Notes under the pieces: model-generated
Database searches by the model: none
Seen by the model: only the letters and a program-made list of their open reading frames with translations
Told to the model about the DNA's origin: nothing
In this document: one piece after another, positions 20,070 through 33,309 of the stretch
Layout of the letters: every line of letters begins with the position of its first letter
Position numbering within the stretch: position 1 is the stretch's first letter
Source: Nissolia schottii
Taxonomy: Eukaryota > Streptophyta > Magnoliopsida > Fabales > Fabaceae
Assembly (NCBI GenBank): GCA_003254905.1
Contig: QANU01018855.1
Span: 220,612-284,611, forward strand
Reading direction: 5' to 3'
DNA length: 64,000 nucleotides
Position numbers and translations under genes: made by a program

Positions 20070-21293
20070 ATGACTAACACATTAGCGTGTTACCAACTCT
20101 TGGAACTCAATGTCATATCTGCACAAGACCTAGCACCGGTGGGTAGGTCCATGCGAACCTACGCCGTGGCATGGATTGACGCGGAGCGCAAGCTTTCCAC
20201 CCGGGTGGACCCCCACGGCGGGGTGAACCCGACATGGAACGACAAGTTTGTTTTCCGGGTGGGGGAGGACTTGGTATACGATGACACGTCATTAATCACC
20301 ATTGACATATACGCAATCCATTGGTTCAAAGACATCCACGTAGGCACGGCACAAGTCCTGACCGCTGACCTCATCCCACCCACCTCGCAGGGAATGCAGT
20401 TTGCGGGGCTCCAGATTCATCGACCTTCGGGTCGCCCCAAAGGGATTCTGAACATCGGTGCGGCGGTGCTCGACGGCTCCATGCGGAGCATGCCTCTCTA
20501 CACGCATGAACCCAAGGGGGAGCTTCGGCGCACGAAGAGCGACACCAGCTCCATGGTCGGCTCAGAAGCCATGGCTCACGCTAAGAAGGGAAAAGCAAGC
20601 TCCGTAGTTACCCCGTCCGAGGTAAGCAGCAAGAGCCCAAAGACAAAAAAGAAGGGTAAATCAAGCAAGAGAGTCTCGATTGGAGCCACCACAACAAGCG
20701 ACTACAACGTCGTGCAGCGCAGCTCTGCGGCTTCGCAGAGGATGAGTAGTGGCTATCAACAATGGAGCACTCCGGCCATGGCTTATCATAGTAATAATAA
20801 TCCGTTACATAACATTAATAGGGGTGCCGTAAGACCCACTCCATTGCACGCGTTAGACAAAGTGGTGTACGGCACTCCATATAGGACAAACTTGGGCCGG
20901 CCCATCATGACCGACTCTGAGTTAGGCCCGTCTGCTTCCGAGGTGGCCGCGGCGGTCGCCAGACACCCGCTGGTGGAGGAGGGCGACAATTCTACGGTCG
21001 GTGGATGGAGCTTGGACGACGAGACCGTGGAGGGAGTGCAACCCAAGGTGGAGAGGTGGCGGACGGAGCTGCCGCCGGTGTACGACGGCGGCGAGATGTC
21101 GAGCATGACTAAGACAACTAAGAAAGAGAGGCAGTCACGCAGGCACTCCACCGACGGTGTTAGTGATAAGGGCCTGTTCTCTTGCTTTAGTGTTATATGT
21201 GGTGTTCAGTGTTCAATTGTTTGCGGCGGTGACAACAAGAGGAAGAACCGGCGCCGCCGTGTTCAGTCTACTGATGATGCAAGCTTTCTATGA
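20070..21293 (+). CDS. C2-domain protein (SRC2-like), intronless
   Basis: 407 residues from the first in-frame ATG. The frame is open further upstream but has no ATG there. Residues about 8-130 form a C2 domain (YQLLELNVISAQDLAPVG, then NPTWNDKFVF, then a DIYAIHWFKDIHVG strand), which in this group binds membranes, sometimes Ca2+-dependently. I do not see the complete set of Ca2+-binding aspartates. The middle is low-complexity and basic (KKKGKSSKR, about 220-235). The C-terminus has a Cys cluster, FSCFSVICGVQCSIVCGG, as in plant C2 proteins of the SRC2/At1g04540 type. GC content is clearly higher than the surroundings. The promoter side borders segmental duplication copy A. The exact function is unknown. 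Confidence 0.9.
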   Translation: MTNTLACYQLLELNVISAQDLAPVGRSMRTYAVAWIDAERKLSTRVDPHGGVNPTWNDKFVFRVGEDLVYDDTSLITIDIYAIHWFKDIHVGTAQVLTADLIPPTSQGMQFAGLQIHRPSGRPKGILNIGAAVLDGSMRSMPLYTHEPKGELRRTKSDTSSMVGSEAMAHAKKGKASSVVTPSEVSSKSPKTKKKGKSSKRVSIGATTTSDYNVVQRSSAASQRMSSGYQQWSTPAMAYHSNNNPLHNINRGAVRPTPLHALDKVVYGTPYRTNLGRPIMTDSELGPSASEVAAAVARHPLVEEGDNSTVGGWSLDDETVEGVQPKVERWRTELPPVYDGGEMSSMTKTTKKERQSRRHSTDGVSDKGLFSCFSVICGVQCSIVCGGDNKRKNRRRRVQSTDDASFL

Positions 21294-21411
21294 CAGGAAG
21301 AACATGAAGAATTGTGTTACGTGGGAATGGTCTAAAATGTGTATTTTCTTACCAAAAAAAAATCAATTTTTTATATTTTAATCTAACTTTTTCTTTTCCT
21401 TAAATATATTC

Positions 21412-21425
21412 TCTCTCTCTCTCTC
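21412..21425. repeat. Short (TC)n run
   Basis: CT-rich dinucleotide run in the C2 gene 3' flank. Confidence 0.8.
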
Positions 21426-21674
21426 CCCGTCTTTGCTTTCTAATGAATTATGAATTTTAGATTCTCTTTCCAGTTGTATCTTGTTTTGTTATGGTTTTAG
21501 TTGTAGAATACATTATTAGATTATGCTATTTTTTATTTTATTTTATTTTTTTGGTACAGAGATTAAGCTATTTTAATCATGAACTCAATATTCATCAATT
21601 CATTTCACTTTCAAATAAAATTGGTGAAAAGAATATATTGTTAATTTTGTCAAAGAGGACTTCATATTTTATAG

Positions 21675-21905
21675 AATATTATTACACGTACACCAAAAAA
21701 TATACACCATACATACACCCTATACGTATAGACATAAAGTTTGTGTTTTAATGCATGTAATGTTTGTGTACTTAATTGAGTATAACTGAGAATATCATCT
21801 ATAAGTTTATAATGTTTGTGCACTCATGAAAATAAAGATAGTGCATTATTAATGGTGTATGTATGAATGTATAAAATTTGATGTACATGTAACATTTTTG
21901 TATAT
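21675..21905. mobile_element. MITE related to the 1706-1928 insertion
   Basis: Colinear with 1714-1928: 'ccatacatacaccctata', 'cataaagtttgtgttttaatg', 'aatgtttgtgcactcatga', and an end at 'gatgtacatgtaacatttttg'. I could not fix a clean target duplication. Confidence 0.65.
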
Positions 21906-23367
21906 TATATGTACCAAAAAAGAGACTTCCTTTTGAAATAGAGCTTTATCAATACTTTTTTGGGTCAAACAGAGCTTTTTCTGAATGTACTTTTAGTGAG
22001 CTGGTTCATGGGCTTTCCTTTTGGCGATATAAAAATTTTAAGAAGTTAATGCTTTAAAATGTGGTGTTAATATTGTAAAGGTTAATCTCATGAAAAATAT
22101 GAGTTGTTGTTGCAGAAAACTTACACATATATAGATTTGGTCATAGAAATAACAATTAACTTACATTATGCTGTCGCGGCATCAAATAGAAATGCCGAGA
22201 ACACATTCTTTAAAAAAAAAAAATATGTTATTTGTAAAGACTCACTTAGTGAAAGAGATATAAACATGGACATCTAATGGAGTCCACTCGAGGGGGGAAA
22301 AAATGTAGTAGAAGTAACTCAGAGAGAAGAAAAAGAAATAAGAATGCGCTTCACTCATTCATGATTATATCTCGTTTTGTATGTATAAATAACGTATTTT
22401 CAAAAATTGACGAAGGATAAAGAACTTAATAAGCAGAACAACCTCAGCAGACAACAAATAACATTAACTCGGATGGTCATTCTGCATTAATATTTAAGAC
22501 GAGTGAGAGTAGGGTTCTTTTCAACGCGAACCTTAGGCAGGGGAATATCATTTCCCTCTCACTGCTTCCCAAGATATCAATGAGCATGAAACCATGTCCT
22601 GTACAAAACTTGGAAGCGTTTTTTATGCAAGTGCTTGAGCACAAATTCGTCAAAATATGAAAATTTACACGCCCGGTTCGCTTGTTATGTAGATGAGTTC
22701 GACAAGTGTTCTCAAGACTACAGATATCATCCCCATACAATAATGCAAATATAAATGAATATCTAGATACGCACAACTCAATGGCAAACAGATATGTATC
22801 ATATGCAAACGTGAGGATCTGTGCTGCATTGAACATTTATTTATTTTTCTAAATACAATGACTGAATTCATACGACAAAGATCTGTCCTGCCATTACTGC
22901 AATGCATTAATGACAAGTCGACGTGTTATACTTTTCACTCTCAACCATCCGCTTTGGTAGGAATTCTATTCAATCGTTAGTATACCATAATTTTCCATAT
23001 TGTTGCAATACTAAAACTTGGGATTATGATATCTATCTGTGCATAAAGTGTGCATCATAACTCATAATGGCTCTACAATGTTGAAACCCTGGAGGCATTT
23101 GCACCAATTTATTGAAGGGGAGGAAAAAAAAAGACAGTCACAGTAACTAAAATACGGATTGTCTAAGGTACGTAAATTGAAACCTACACTTGTAACAGCA
23201 ACGACTACCACAGTACTCACAAAGTACTAAATAAACCAATCACGCAGGGGCAAATACAAATAGATTTGAAAACTTATAGCTTACAGGTTTTAATGGCTAC
23301 ATGTAATAGTATACAAAACTACCCGAGGTGTAGATCACAAGGGGATTATTATATTGAAAATAACAGC
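21906..23367. other. Intergenic DNA between convergent genes
   Basis: Contains the 3' flanks of the C2 gene (+) and IIL1 (-). The several short open frames look random. Nothing else was recognised. Confidence 0.5.
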
Positions 23368-26300
23368 CTACTGCAAGAACTCTCTAGGATCAGTAACATA
23401 ACCAGTCAATGCAGATGCCGCAGCTGTAAATGGGGAAGCCAAATAAATTTGACCTTCCTTGTGCCCCATTCGGCCCGGGAAGTTCCTATTTGTGGTTGAA
23501 ACACAAACCTGCAAAAACCAGCCCACAAGCAATGGAATAAATTATTCAGATTCTCAATCTATATATAGAAAGGATATAAATGCAACCGTGTGGAATAGGA
23601 ATATTCATTCATCAACTGTTAGATAATAAGCCTTGCTCGATTCAACATTCAGAACCATACATCCTTATGTTTTAAAATATCTAAACAACTATTAGGACAT
23701 CATTGCACGTTAAAAGAAGCTAGTAAAGAAATCAGGCACAAGACTGTAGATACAGGAAACGTGCTTGATTTACCCTACTCACTTAGACCAGTATCAGTGG
23801 GATGTTATCAACCACAGAAAGGAGAAAACAGAAATGGCTAAGTAAATAGAACGAAACAGTAAAGATAGTCTGAGGTCTGAGCAATTAGAGGGTGCTCAGG
23901 TCTCAGCCAAGTCCTAGCCCAATTTCTTTCCTAATTCAGTAATGACCACCCTCTGTACAAGGTATACCCTCACAGTCATTCTAACGTAGCACACACCATG
24001 GCCTCTCTTTACTCATGCACAAAAGGACAGCTCATCAGATAGTCTGCGGGGCACATTGCTGATTCTCTCTATTTCTCCTCTGTTACATCATGAAATTTTT
24101 TCCTTTTGAGAAAAACACTGAATTACCCTCCTTTTACTCGGACCTCTATCAATACTCACCCTCTAAGAGCCACCTAGTCCTCAAGGCAGAGTTTAGGAAA
24201 CTGTTCTAATAATGGTTGTCACCTTCTCCCAGGAGTTCTCAAGCTCTATTAAATCACCCACGGATTCTGCTGGGAGGCAGGGGCTGACTCGGTATCTGCT
24301 GCTACACAGTATTTTAATAGAGCAATAGAGCTACATGGAACACATGATGGAACTAGAGAACCTGGGGGTAGCACCAACTTATACACCACACTACAGCCCC
24401 TATCTTTTCAACAAACTTGAATGGCCCCGTAATACCTTGGACTAAGCTTCTGGTTTATTCTGGTAACCAAGGACTTCAGCCTGTATGGCTGTATCCTCAA
24501 GTAAACCAAGTCTCCCACATGGAATTCCACACACTTTCTATTCTGATCAGCCTTGATACGGTTCTGGGCCTTGAGTAGCTGAGACTTCATCTATCATATT
24601 CCTCTCTTCTAGCCTCAGGTTTACTTCTTCCACAGGAGACGGGTTAACATCTCCTCTGGTCAGGACAGGAGGGTCCTTACCTCCCTGCCTTAAAGGGCTT
24701 TGAATGGGGTGGTATTCGTGGACACGTTTTTGTTTGTGATGAGCCAAAACTCTGCCCAGCAGAGCCACTTAGGCCACTGTTTTGGTTTATTCCCTGTGAG
24801 ACACCTCAAGTAAGCTTCAAGACAGATCTATTTACCACTTCCATCCGGCCATTTGTTCAGGGATGGTATACTGAACTGTATCGCAGCTTAGTCCCTGCCA
24901 GGCTAAACAACTCAGTCCAGAAGCATGGGAAGCAATGTAATCGGACCACTTCCTTCAAAAAGACAGCAGCTACTATGTACCAAAAAATAAGTACTGCAGC
25001 TATTTCATTTGCAGAATATGGGTGGGGAAGTGCCGTGAAGTGAGCATATTTTGTGACTCTGTCTACCACCATCAGTATGGACATGTCTGACCATGTTTGA
25101 GAGGAACAGGCAAGGGTTGGAGGAGGCCAGCCAACCAGCCGGGTGAAGTGTTTGATATTTGTTTTGTTGGCAAATGTCACAGCCAACCCCACCTAGATGG
25201 GTAAGGCTTTGTTGTTGTTGTATAATTCTGTCCTTTCTAATTACACCTGATGCCACTACTAGTGTTCATTATTTGACCAAAGATCATGTTGATTCTTCAA
25301 GACAATCATAAAGGGAATAACAATGTTTCAAACAAAACAACCTTATCAGTCTTCTCTAAAATATGTAGCTCATGACAGCTTTTATTCATCAAATCAGTTG
25401 CAAACATAACTCATCATTAATCCTCTCAACATAACACTATCAGCTCATAACAATTTTTTTTTATTTAAAAAAGATCCCTTTTAAGTTCGTTCATACAAAT
25501 GAGTAGAAATGAACAAATTATATCCGTATGCAATCAGATTATTTTTAGCCAAAGATAGATCAATGCTTGATAATATCAGCAATTACTACAATGTGATAGG
25601 GATAAAAGAAAGAGTAAAACCTTATTTAATCATATATCCATCATTGCCATCCATCTGATAAATTTTAGCAAACTTAGTCCCTAAAACTTGAAATCCACAA
25701 TTTTTTCCATTTCTCGATCTATCTAATGTTAACTTTAAAAGTTTTTCTGCAACGTTGAAAGATGACATAACATCTAAATCAGTCAACTTGGCTAAAACAA
25801 TGTTGCTATGCCAGTTTTGCACATCCCTTGGTGCATGTATGTGTGAACAATATTCTATATTAGAGTAGACGAAAACCATTTGGAAACGTATTTTGGCCTA
25901 ACATGTAAAATCAACTATCAAAGTTAAATGCTAAAATCAGATGGATTACAGGATGACAAATTGATGATTTTAAGTATTAGGAACTAATTCTATAAAACAT
26001 AATGTTGATAAAAGATGTATCTTTCAGAGACCAAAGTATGATTTTACTCGAAATATAGGTGGAATTTGAGCTATTCTAATATATTCATACTTCTGACAAA
26101 AGAAGAGGAACTTGCCTGAGGTTCATTCAAGCGTGCATAAGTATCCTTAGGGCCACCCAAACAAGCACCACAGCTAGGACTTGCAGGTGTGTCACACCCA
26201 GCTTCTTCAAATATCTGGGAGCAAGTCTTACCACCAGATCCAGGAACCGGGATGCTATATAAGTCCATCCAAACCTTGAATCCCATCAACAGTCATAGAC

Positions 26301-29300
26301 ATATTAACTCATTCATGTAGCATCATTTCCTCTGAGCAATTTTTTAATAACTGTAAATCATCAGATACCAAGATATAAACAAGAACACATTCTCAAACCT
26401 TTTGTGTTGCGGGTACAAGAAATGTGGGAACTTTGACCTTTTTACCCTGCAGATATCAAGCTTGTAATTAGGGGAAATAAAAGATTCATGAGACACTGAC
26501 ACAAACATGCCATAAAAAGCATAGGACATTCTATAGCAAAGTAACTGATGCAATGCAAGGCAAAATACCATACAAGAGAAATACATATCAGACACAATTT
26601 TTTTGATAGAAAAAGAAACTTTATTAGAAGAGAAAAAAATATTATAAAGGAGAATAAGGCTTCCAGTGAAAGAAAGAAATTAACAACTGAATCCAATGTG
26701 GAAAAACCATGCAACAAAGCATGTCAATCCCTTTGCAGGTCGGATAAAGAAACACCGTTTAACAGGTTTATGCATTAAGATAGACATTTGTCATACAATA
26801 CTAATAAGTCATATGTTGCAGACTGGCATTAGCCTTGACCATTAATAAATATAAATAAAAAGTCAGAACTCTAAACCCACCAATAATATCTTTTCACAAC
26901 TTCAGTCAACATTCTCTACAAGAATTATCACACAATAATACAACACTTACCGATGCTAGAAAAACCTTTGCTGCAGCCATGAAATCTTCTGTTTTTCCAC
27001 CTGTACAAGATCCTATGTATACCCTGTCAATTTTCACATCCTTGCACTCTCTTGCCAAAGCACGGTTATCTGGAGAATGAGGCTGCAACATTCATAAGCA
27101 TCATATTAGCTGTGGGGATTGCAGACTGCAGAGGCATCAGAGATTACCAAAATATAGTTGCACGGAAGATAAACAAAGAATAAAACCTCCCTAAAAATGC
27201 AATCAAGGGACTAACCTTGGCCACTAGTGGCTCCAATTTTGAGACATCAAACCTATACTCAGAAAGAAATCTACATGCCAATATAAAAACAAGGTATTAG
27301 TAATGGATAAAATGAATTAACAACAGATACAATGTAGTGGCTACATTCAGCTTGTCTCTCTAATATCAATATCGCAAACAGTGTTCATTCACCTCAATAA
27401 CTTGCTAAGGACTAAGGACTAAGGGATGCACGGAAAAATCCATTTATAATTTTATATACAGTAAATAAACTAACAGCACAATGTACTGCAGCAAAGTACC
27501 AAGGACATGAACACCCTTAAGCAAACTGATAAGAACAGGAAATAGAACCAAAGAAATACAGAAAATGATACTTTTATTGATGTGTCACACAGACCAATCC
27601 AATGAGAATTGTCTGCTGTTATATGGAATAACAGAGAAAAATGCAATGAGAAAAGATAAGCTAAGTAGTATAGAAACTCAGCACCCTCCTAGAAGTCCCA
27701 ACTAGCAATAGCCTGCCTCACTCTCCCCTCTCAACCCATAAAATAATCCCCTGCAGAACCCGATCCACCATCATAGCCTGTAATTGCTCCCCTCCGCGGA
27801 ATTAGAATCTTCTCTCTCAATCACTGTTGTTATTGCTGTCATTCATTGCAATCTCTCCATTTAATTCCTCTGTTTCATCCCTACTATAATCCTCAACAAT
27901 TCTTCCCTGCAAATCCTCCCATTCCTTATTTAGTTCATTCCCCTTCTGTAAATCTTCTCTTTCCTTATTTAATTCAGCTGACTTTAGCCTATTTATCCTC
28001 GTGTAAACATTTTTCACCCTTGGTTTATCTCTAGGGACCCTATCACAAACTAAACATTTGCTTCATTCACTGCTCTTAACATTCCCCTCAAGTTGGATCA
28101 CAGATGTTAATCATGCACAAATTGTTACAAGGATAGTAACATCTATTAACCAATTTGAGGAGGGTGTTAAGAGTAGAGCATGCAGAAATACATACCATAG
28201 ACCAACATTAAGTAAGGTTTTTCAATACATTTTATTTTATAAAAGAATTATTATATTAACAAGATGAGAAGAATGATAACGAGTGGAGGACAAGAGATTC
28301 TCAATACAAAAACAAAATATTAGCAAAAAAGGACATCAAAAGAGCAAAGCTTTCCAATCTAAGCAAATCCCAGGGAAAACCTGTAAAAAAGATCATGCGT
28401 TTTTACATGTATCAGCCTCAAAGACTATAATCAATAGTAAACATCATCATATAACAAGCAACGAAAAAGGCATCTTCCAAGCCAGCAACCCAAAGCTAGC
28501 CCCCTTTATTTGGTCCCAAGATCTTTTTACTTAAAGAAGAAAATCATTTAGACTAAGAGTACGGAGTTGGGAAGATAAGAGTTCCTCCTTCCAACACACA
28601 AATAAAGAGGGTCAAAAACATCAATTAAGCAACGTTTGCCCAATCCACATGAAGTTGGTTTATTTCCTTAAACCAAAATTTGGTAGGGTGTGCCCTGCAA
28701 CCTTAAATAATATTTCTTGTTGATAAGTTGTACTGATTTTGGGAGAAGGAAAGAAGCTAAATGCATGTGGCAACAAGCAGTTTTTGCCACTATGGCGCAT
28801 TTGGTTAGAACACAATTCTGGCACACCTTTTACGAAAAATTCTCAGACAAGCATGTTTTGTGGGATAGGATTATGCCTTTGTCGTTTGTTTGGTGTAAAG
28901 CTCACAATCTTTTAAGAGGATTTTGCCTCTCAGATATATGAGAGATTGGAAAGCTTTACCTCGTTCTAAGCCTTTTTCTTGTTCATTCTTGTTTCTATAA
29001 AGAGGATCGATTGTCCTCTTATGTTTTGTAATTCTCTACTCTTCTTAATGAAATTCTTCTTTAAAAACACTAGTAGTATCATGACCATGAAGCAGCTACC
29101 ATCACCAGCACACACCAAAAAGGACTACAGATATGTAAATGGCCATGTTACACTTCTTCATAAATACACCATCTTGACAAGTGTTTTCTTTTAATAATCC
29201 CCAAGGTTAACATGCTGTCTCAAGGTGCTTCTCCTGCAAATAGCTAGCTCATATAGGTCCCTTCCTCAATTTTTTTCTTTTTATTTGATCTATGAGAGAA

Positions 29301-32300
29301 TAAGTACAGGAAATTATAAAACTGACTACCTTGCTTGCTGGTCGCTATAAACTGGTTCATATGGCACAGATGTTTTACCCTGAACAAGCAAAGGAAACAA
29401 CATTTAAGCCAATGCCTGGCAGACAAGGGCATAATATGCAAAGGAAAAACATCATGTACGGGTAAACACAAAAACACAACACAGTAAATCAAGACTATAC
29501 ACAAGACAGAATATTACACACTGCGATGATACAAGAGTCTAACAAATACAAAATTTGAATTTTTATATCAATCTGGTAAAGAAAGGTAAATATAAAATCT
29601 TAACATGATTTTTATTAGTAGAACCATTGAGAGAAACACTAGATATACAAGCAAAGTGGGAACATGCATGAGGCAAGACAATGATTTCAGTGCATCTGCC
29701 CAAATTGCACAAACCTCAAGATATTTATAGGTAGTGCTATCAGCAGGAACAACACCATTCTTTCCTCCAGCTTCAACAACCATGTTGCACAATGTCATCC
29801 GTTCTTCCATCTACCCAACAGGAGCAAATTACCAAAATGAAACACAATATAATTTTTTTAAAAAAATAAAAATCAGAGATTGAAGTTTGCATAATAAACA
29901 AACTTACATTTAAACTTTCAACAGTTGTGCCAACAAACTCCATAGATTTATACGTTGCACCAGCCATAGTTATTTCACCAATAATCTGCCAGGCAAACCA
30001 TTCACTCACGTATTAAGCATTTAATCTTTATATATTTGTTAAAAGCAAAAAAGGTAATTATACAACCCATGATTTCATTATACACACGCGCGCGCACACA
30101 AAAAATTACAGGATCAAGGTAGACTCACCTGCAAAATCAAATCCTTTGCAAGCAAATAATCAGGCATCTCTCCATCCATAACAAATCTTAGTGTTGGAGG
30201 CACCTGTATTTACATAATGTATATATTTTAAAAAAATAAAAATCATCTATAAATAGAACAAAAAGTTACTTCTCCAACTTTGCTAATGTGCCAAGAGTTT
30301 CAAGAAAATCATTATTAATTTCAAATTATTTTGAAATGAAGTCATAGATTATCTCAAATATAAGAATATATAATATATTAGAAACAGCCAAAGAGCGGAG
30401 ATCGAAAGAACCAAGCAAAAGCAAAATTCAACTGACAAAAATACTATTCTTCCATAAATATTGCCTGAATCTCTTATGCCAAATATTTGGCATCCACTTC
30501 GAGTTTATGTCATCTTTAATTGTGGCTTTTCTATTGTCAGTCTTCTTTGTCTTTCCCAAATTAAATTGCACGCCACAATCTGGAAGACATCTTCTCTCCT
30601 GGCTTTCGGTTCAAATCTGCCCCTATATCACTCTTGAATTCCTCCACCACAAGCATATTCCTTACTCAATTTGTAAAGTATGCCTCAATCAAAGGCTTAG
30701 GTGAACTTAGTTTTGATATTTGAGTTCATGCAGTTGATTGCTCAGAAGAAAATTTAATATGGCCATTAAATTACATATAGTCCATGCTCTTTATGTGTTG
30801 CACTTTTCACACAAAAATTTTTAGGTAATCAATTTATTCTTAGGTTATACAAAGTGAAAAGTTTAAAGAAATAAAATTTGCAGAGTCAACAAATACATGA
30901 CTTGCAAAACAATGCTTCTTTTTCATGAAAGGGTGCATATGAGAATACATAGAGAAGAAAAGAAAATTGAAGAAAAAGGGAGATAGTCAAGGCCTATAGA
31001 TGAACAATAATGTTTTGTTGCCTCTCTAGGCTTTGCCTCTTTGTTGTCACTTTTCACTTCTTCTTCCATATTCAGTTGGTCATCTCAATATTTTTGGTTT
31101 ATCTAAACAATATTAGTTACAAATAATGACAGGTTATTAAAAATTAAGTGTCATTTCATTTAATTTCTTAGCCATCTTAGCTGAGCAAATGAATTTTGGG
31201 CAGATAAAGTGAGGCTCAACAGCAGCGCTCTACAGCGCTCTGCAGTCTTAGAGTTTGGATTGGCAAGGAGAGAAAGTGATCATGCTATGAAACAATAATC
31301 ACAAATAGTGATCAATGCAATGTGTTCTCTGAAAACACTGGAAAAGTGCAAGAACTTAGCTACAAGAAAGGAAGGGGTAAAGGTCCTAAAAGCTAAATTT
31401 CAAAACCATGGTAATTCTTAACGCCATCATAGACCTTATTGATACATTAAATTACCTTGAGCAGAAGCTTCCCAGCCCCCAACACAAAACCAGCATCAGT
31501 ATTCCCGATCCCTGTAGCAAATTGACCAAATGCTCCAGCAGTACAAGTGTGAGAATCAGTACCTAAGAGAACCTGCAGACAACCGAATGGGATTAACCAA
31601 GAAGGAACCAAAATTCGTTCAAACAGTACTTAACTAGCCTTTTAAAGAACTTGCTCAACTAATCCAACCTCTCCTGGCCTGCAATGACCTTCCTGAGCAA
31701 GAGCAATATGGCAAACACCTTTGTAGTCTGGATTTGCCTGCATTGTTATAATCCTCCAATGTTTATGGATGGATATCATGTATTGCAATTTTCTTTAAGA
31801 ATTGAAACAACCAAATTATTATTGAAGAAACATAGAATGCATACCTTAAAATTACTAAGATCCTTAATATCGTAAAAGTACTTAATATTCTGCTCATGGC
31901 AGAAATCTCTTAATATGTCAACATTGCGATTAGCACGCTCATCACTGGTGAATATATAGTGGTCAGGTATTATTACAACTTTTTCACGGTCCCAAACCTA
32001 AAATGGAACAATGCAGTCAGGAGATTACGAAAGTTAGGCCATAGCATCTAAGGAAAATGACTGTCAAGCAATCCTAAGAAGTAAAACATCCTTGAATGAA
32101 CAGTATAAAGACTTAAACCAGATACTTTTCTGTGAATGCTATCAGATATCTAGTTATGTAACAGATGACTTTCAATGTACAGGAACTGGTCATTTATATC
32201 TTGCCATGGACTTCAACAAGAGCGCAATCAAAAGAATAAATTTATGTTGATGACATTCCTAGCTAAAAAATTACCCTGTCATATCCATTATTACTGATTA

Positions 32301-33270
32301 GTGATTAGCGAATAGTATACTAGAACCACCACTTGACTTCTAAATTGACAAAGCTCTCATAAGCAGAAATCACTTAATTACTTTCGATAAACAGCAACTA
32401 CAACACAGATAGTTCCTTAAATCAATTTGATTACATGACTCTCATCCTATCTCTCATCGTATTGTCTTCAGACAATGTAACAAACAACTCATCCTTCTCC
32501 AAATCACCAAAAATTCATCTCTAAATTTACAGTGACATCTATGAGTACCACTAATTAAGTTTTACAACCATCACAAATCAAATTTCAGAACTACACATAC
32601 GTACAACCATCTTAAAGCAATTAATTACCTTGGCATCCTCACCAAATTCCCTTTTGAAAATGCCAATAGAACCAGGGCCACACACATCATGTGTCATCAA
32701 AATATCAACATTAACCCAAACGTTATCCCCAGGGCTCAAATGGAGTTTCTCGGAGGATCTAGCCAATATCTTCTCTGTCATCGTCATCGCGGTCTTCACC
32801 TGAAACCAAATCAAACAAGACTCAATCATCATGAATCGATCACAAACAATCCAAAATCCCAAAAGGGCATCAACGGAACTGATCCTGTGGTAGAAGGTTG
32901 GCGCTGAGATTGCTGTGGTGCAGCCACCGAGCAACAAATTCTCCTGGAACCAGTCTTCTGGCATCGCTGAGAATAATTGGGAGACGCGGAAGTGAAAGCG
33001 GAGAGACCGAGATCATTCTGAGAGACAACCAAAACAGCAGAAAAAAAATATGAGTTGGAGCTAAGTTAACCACTTCGAGCAAAAGGGGTGAAGAAAAAAC
33101 AAGTCTTTAATTAAAAAGGGTGCAAAATAAGAGAGAGAGAGAGAGAGAGAGTGAGAATGAAATTAATGAGTTTGGGTTTTGAAGAGAAAACGATGAAAAT
33201 GAAAAGAACCAACCTTTGTGTGGAGGATTGATGTTGATGATGAAGCAATGAAAGAGGAAGAAGAAGCCAT
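23368..33270 (-). CDS. IIL1: 3-isopropylmalate dehydratase (isomerase) large subunit, plastid
   Basis: Isomerises 2- to 3-isopropylmalate in leucine synthesis with a small subunit in plastids. 15 phase-consistent exons give 512 aa, the family's usual size: 33214-33270, 32880-33017, 32629-32799, 31845-31997, 31669-31737, 31456-31572, 30129-30203, 29908-29985, 29715-29810, 29330-29379, 27216-27270, 26951-27082, 26399-26446, 26116-26274, 23368-23508. A Ser-rich transit peptide (about 1-50) precedes the aconitase fold. Visible features: [10 protein letters not shown], the [20 protein letters not shown] substrate/active-site block, and three Fe-S cysteines, one in IGSCTGGK and two in [10 protein letters not shown]. 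The protein ends [14 protein letters not shown]. Intron 14 (2.6 kb) has a GC donor and holds gypsy fragments; intron 10 holds an LTR and a LINE piece. No coding break was seen. Confidence 0.95.
24400..25256 (-). mobile_element. Ty3/gypsy pol remnant (integrase) in IIL1 intron 14
   Basis: Minus-strand pieces in pol order: the end of the zinc-binding part ([17 protein letters not shown]), the integrase core start ([18 protein letters not shown]), and a C-terminal [17 protein letters not shown], which is typical of gypsy integrase tails. Frames change and stops occur, so it is dead. Flanking sequence from about 23880 to 24400 may be its LTR side, but no borders are clear. It has the same orientation as the host gene. 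Confidence 0.75.
27475..28077 (-). mobile_element. Solo-LTR-like copia remnant in IIL1 intron 10
   Basis: On the minus strand it begins TGTTAAGAG just after a polypurine tract (CAACTTGAGGGGAA, near 28080-28093). It carries the motifs 'aggcaggctattgctag', 'ggtctgtgtgacacatcaat' and 'aaaag' near its polyadenylation zone. A second polypurine-LTR junction in the opposite orientation (28152-28175) suggests more than one insertion. No coding frame was identified. Confidence 0.5.
28700..29065 (+). mobile_element. LINE 3' fragment in IIL1 intron 10
   Basis: A plus-strand frame ([18 protein letters not shown], then [27 protein letters not shown]) matches the C-terminal region of plant LINE reverse transcriptases. 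It is followed by a T-rich 3' tail with 'cttcttaatgaaattcttcttt'. It is truncated at its 5' side, as LINE insertions usually are. Confidence 0.65.
33131..33151. repeat. (GA)n microsatellite in IIL1 intron 1
   Basis: A run of GA on the plus strand (CT on the gene strand) inside the first intron (33018-33213). Confidence 0.95.
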
Positions 33271-33309
33271 TGATTTTGGAGCAGAATAGAACGGAGGAAG
33301 AGACTATGG

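Noticed and set aside
20786-21151. 121-codon minus-strand frame in the C2 gene
   Set aside because: Antisense shadow caused by the GC-rich coding strand.
22477-22836. 119-codon minus-strand frame
   Set aside because: No recognisable motif, no splice-linked partners and ordinary base composition; treated as chance.
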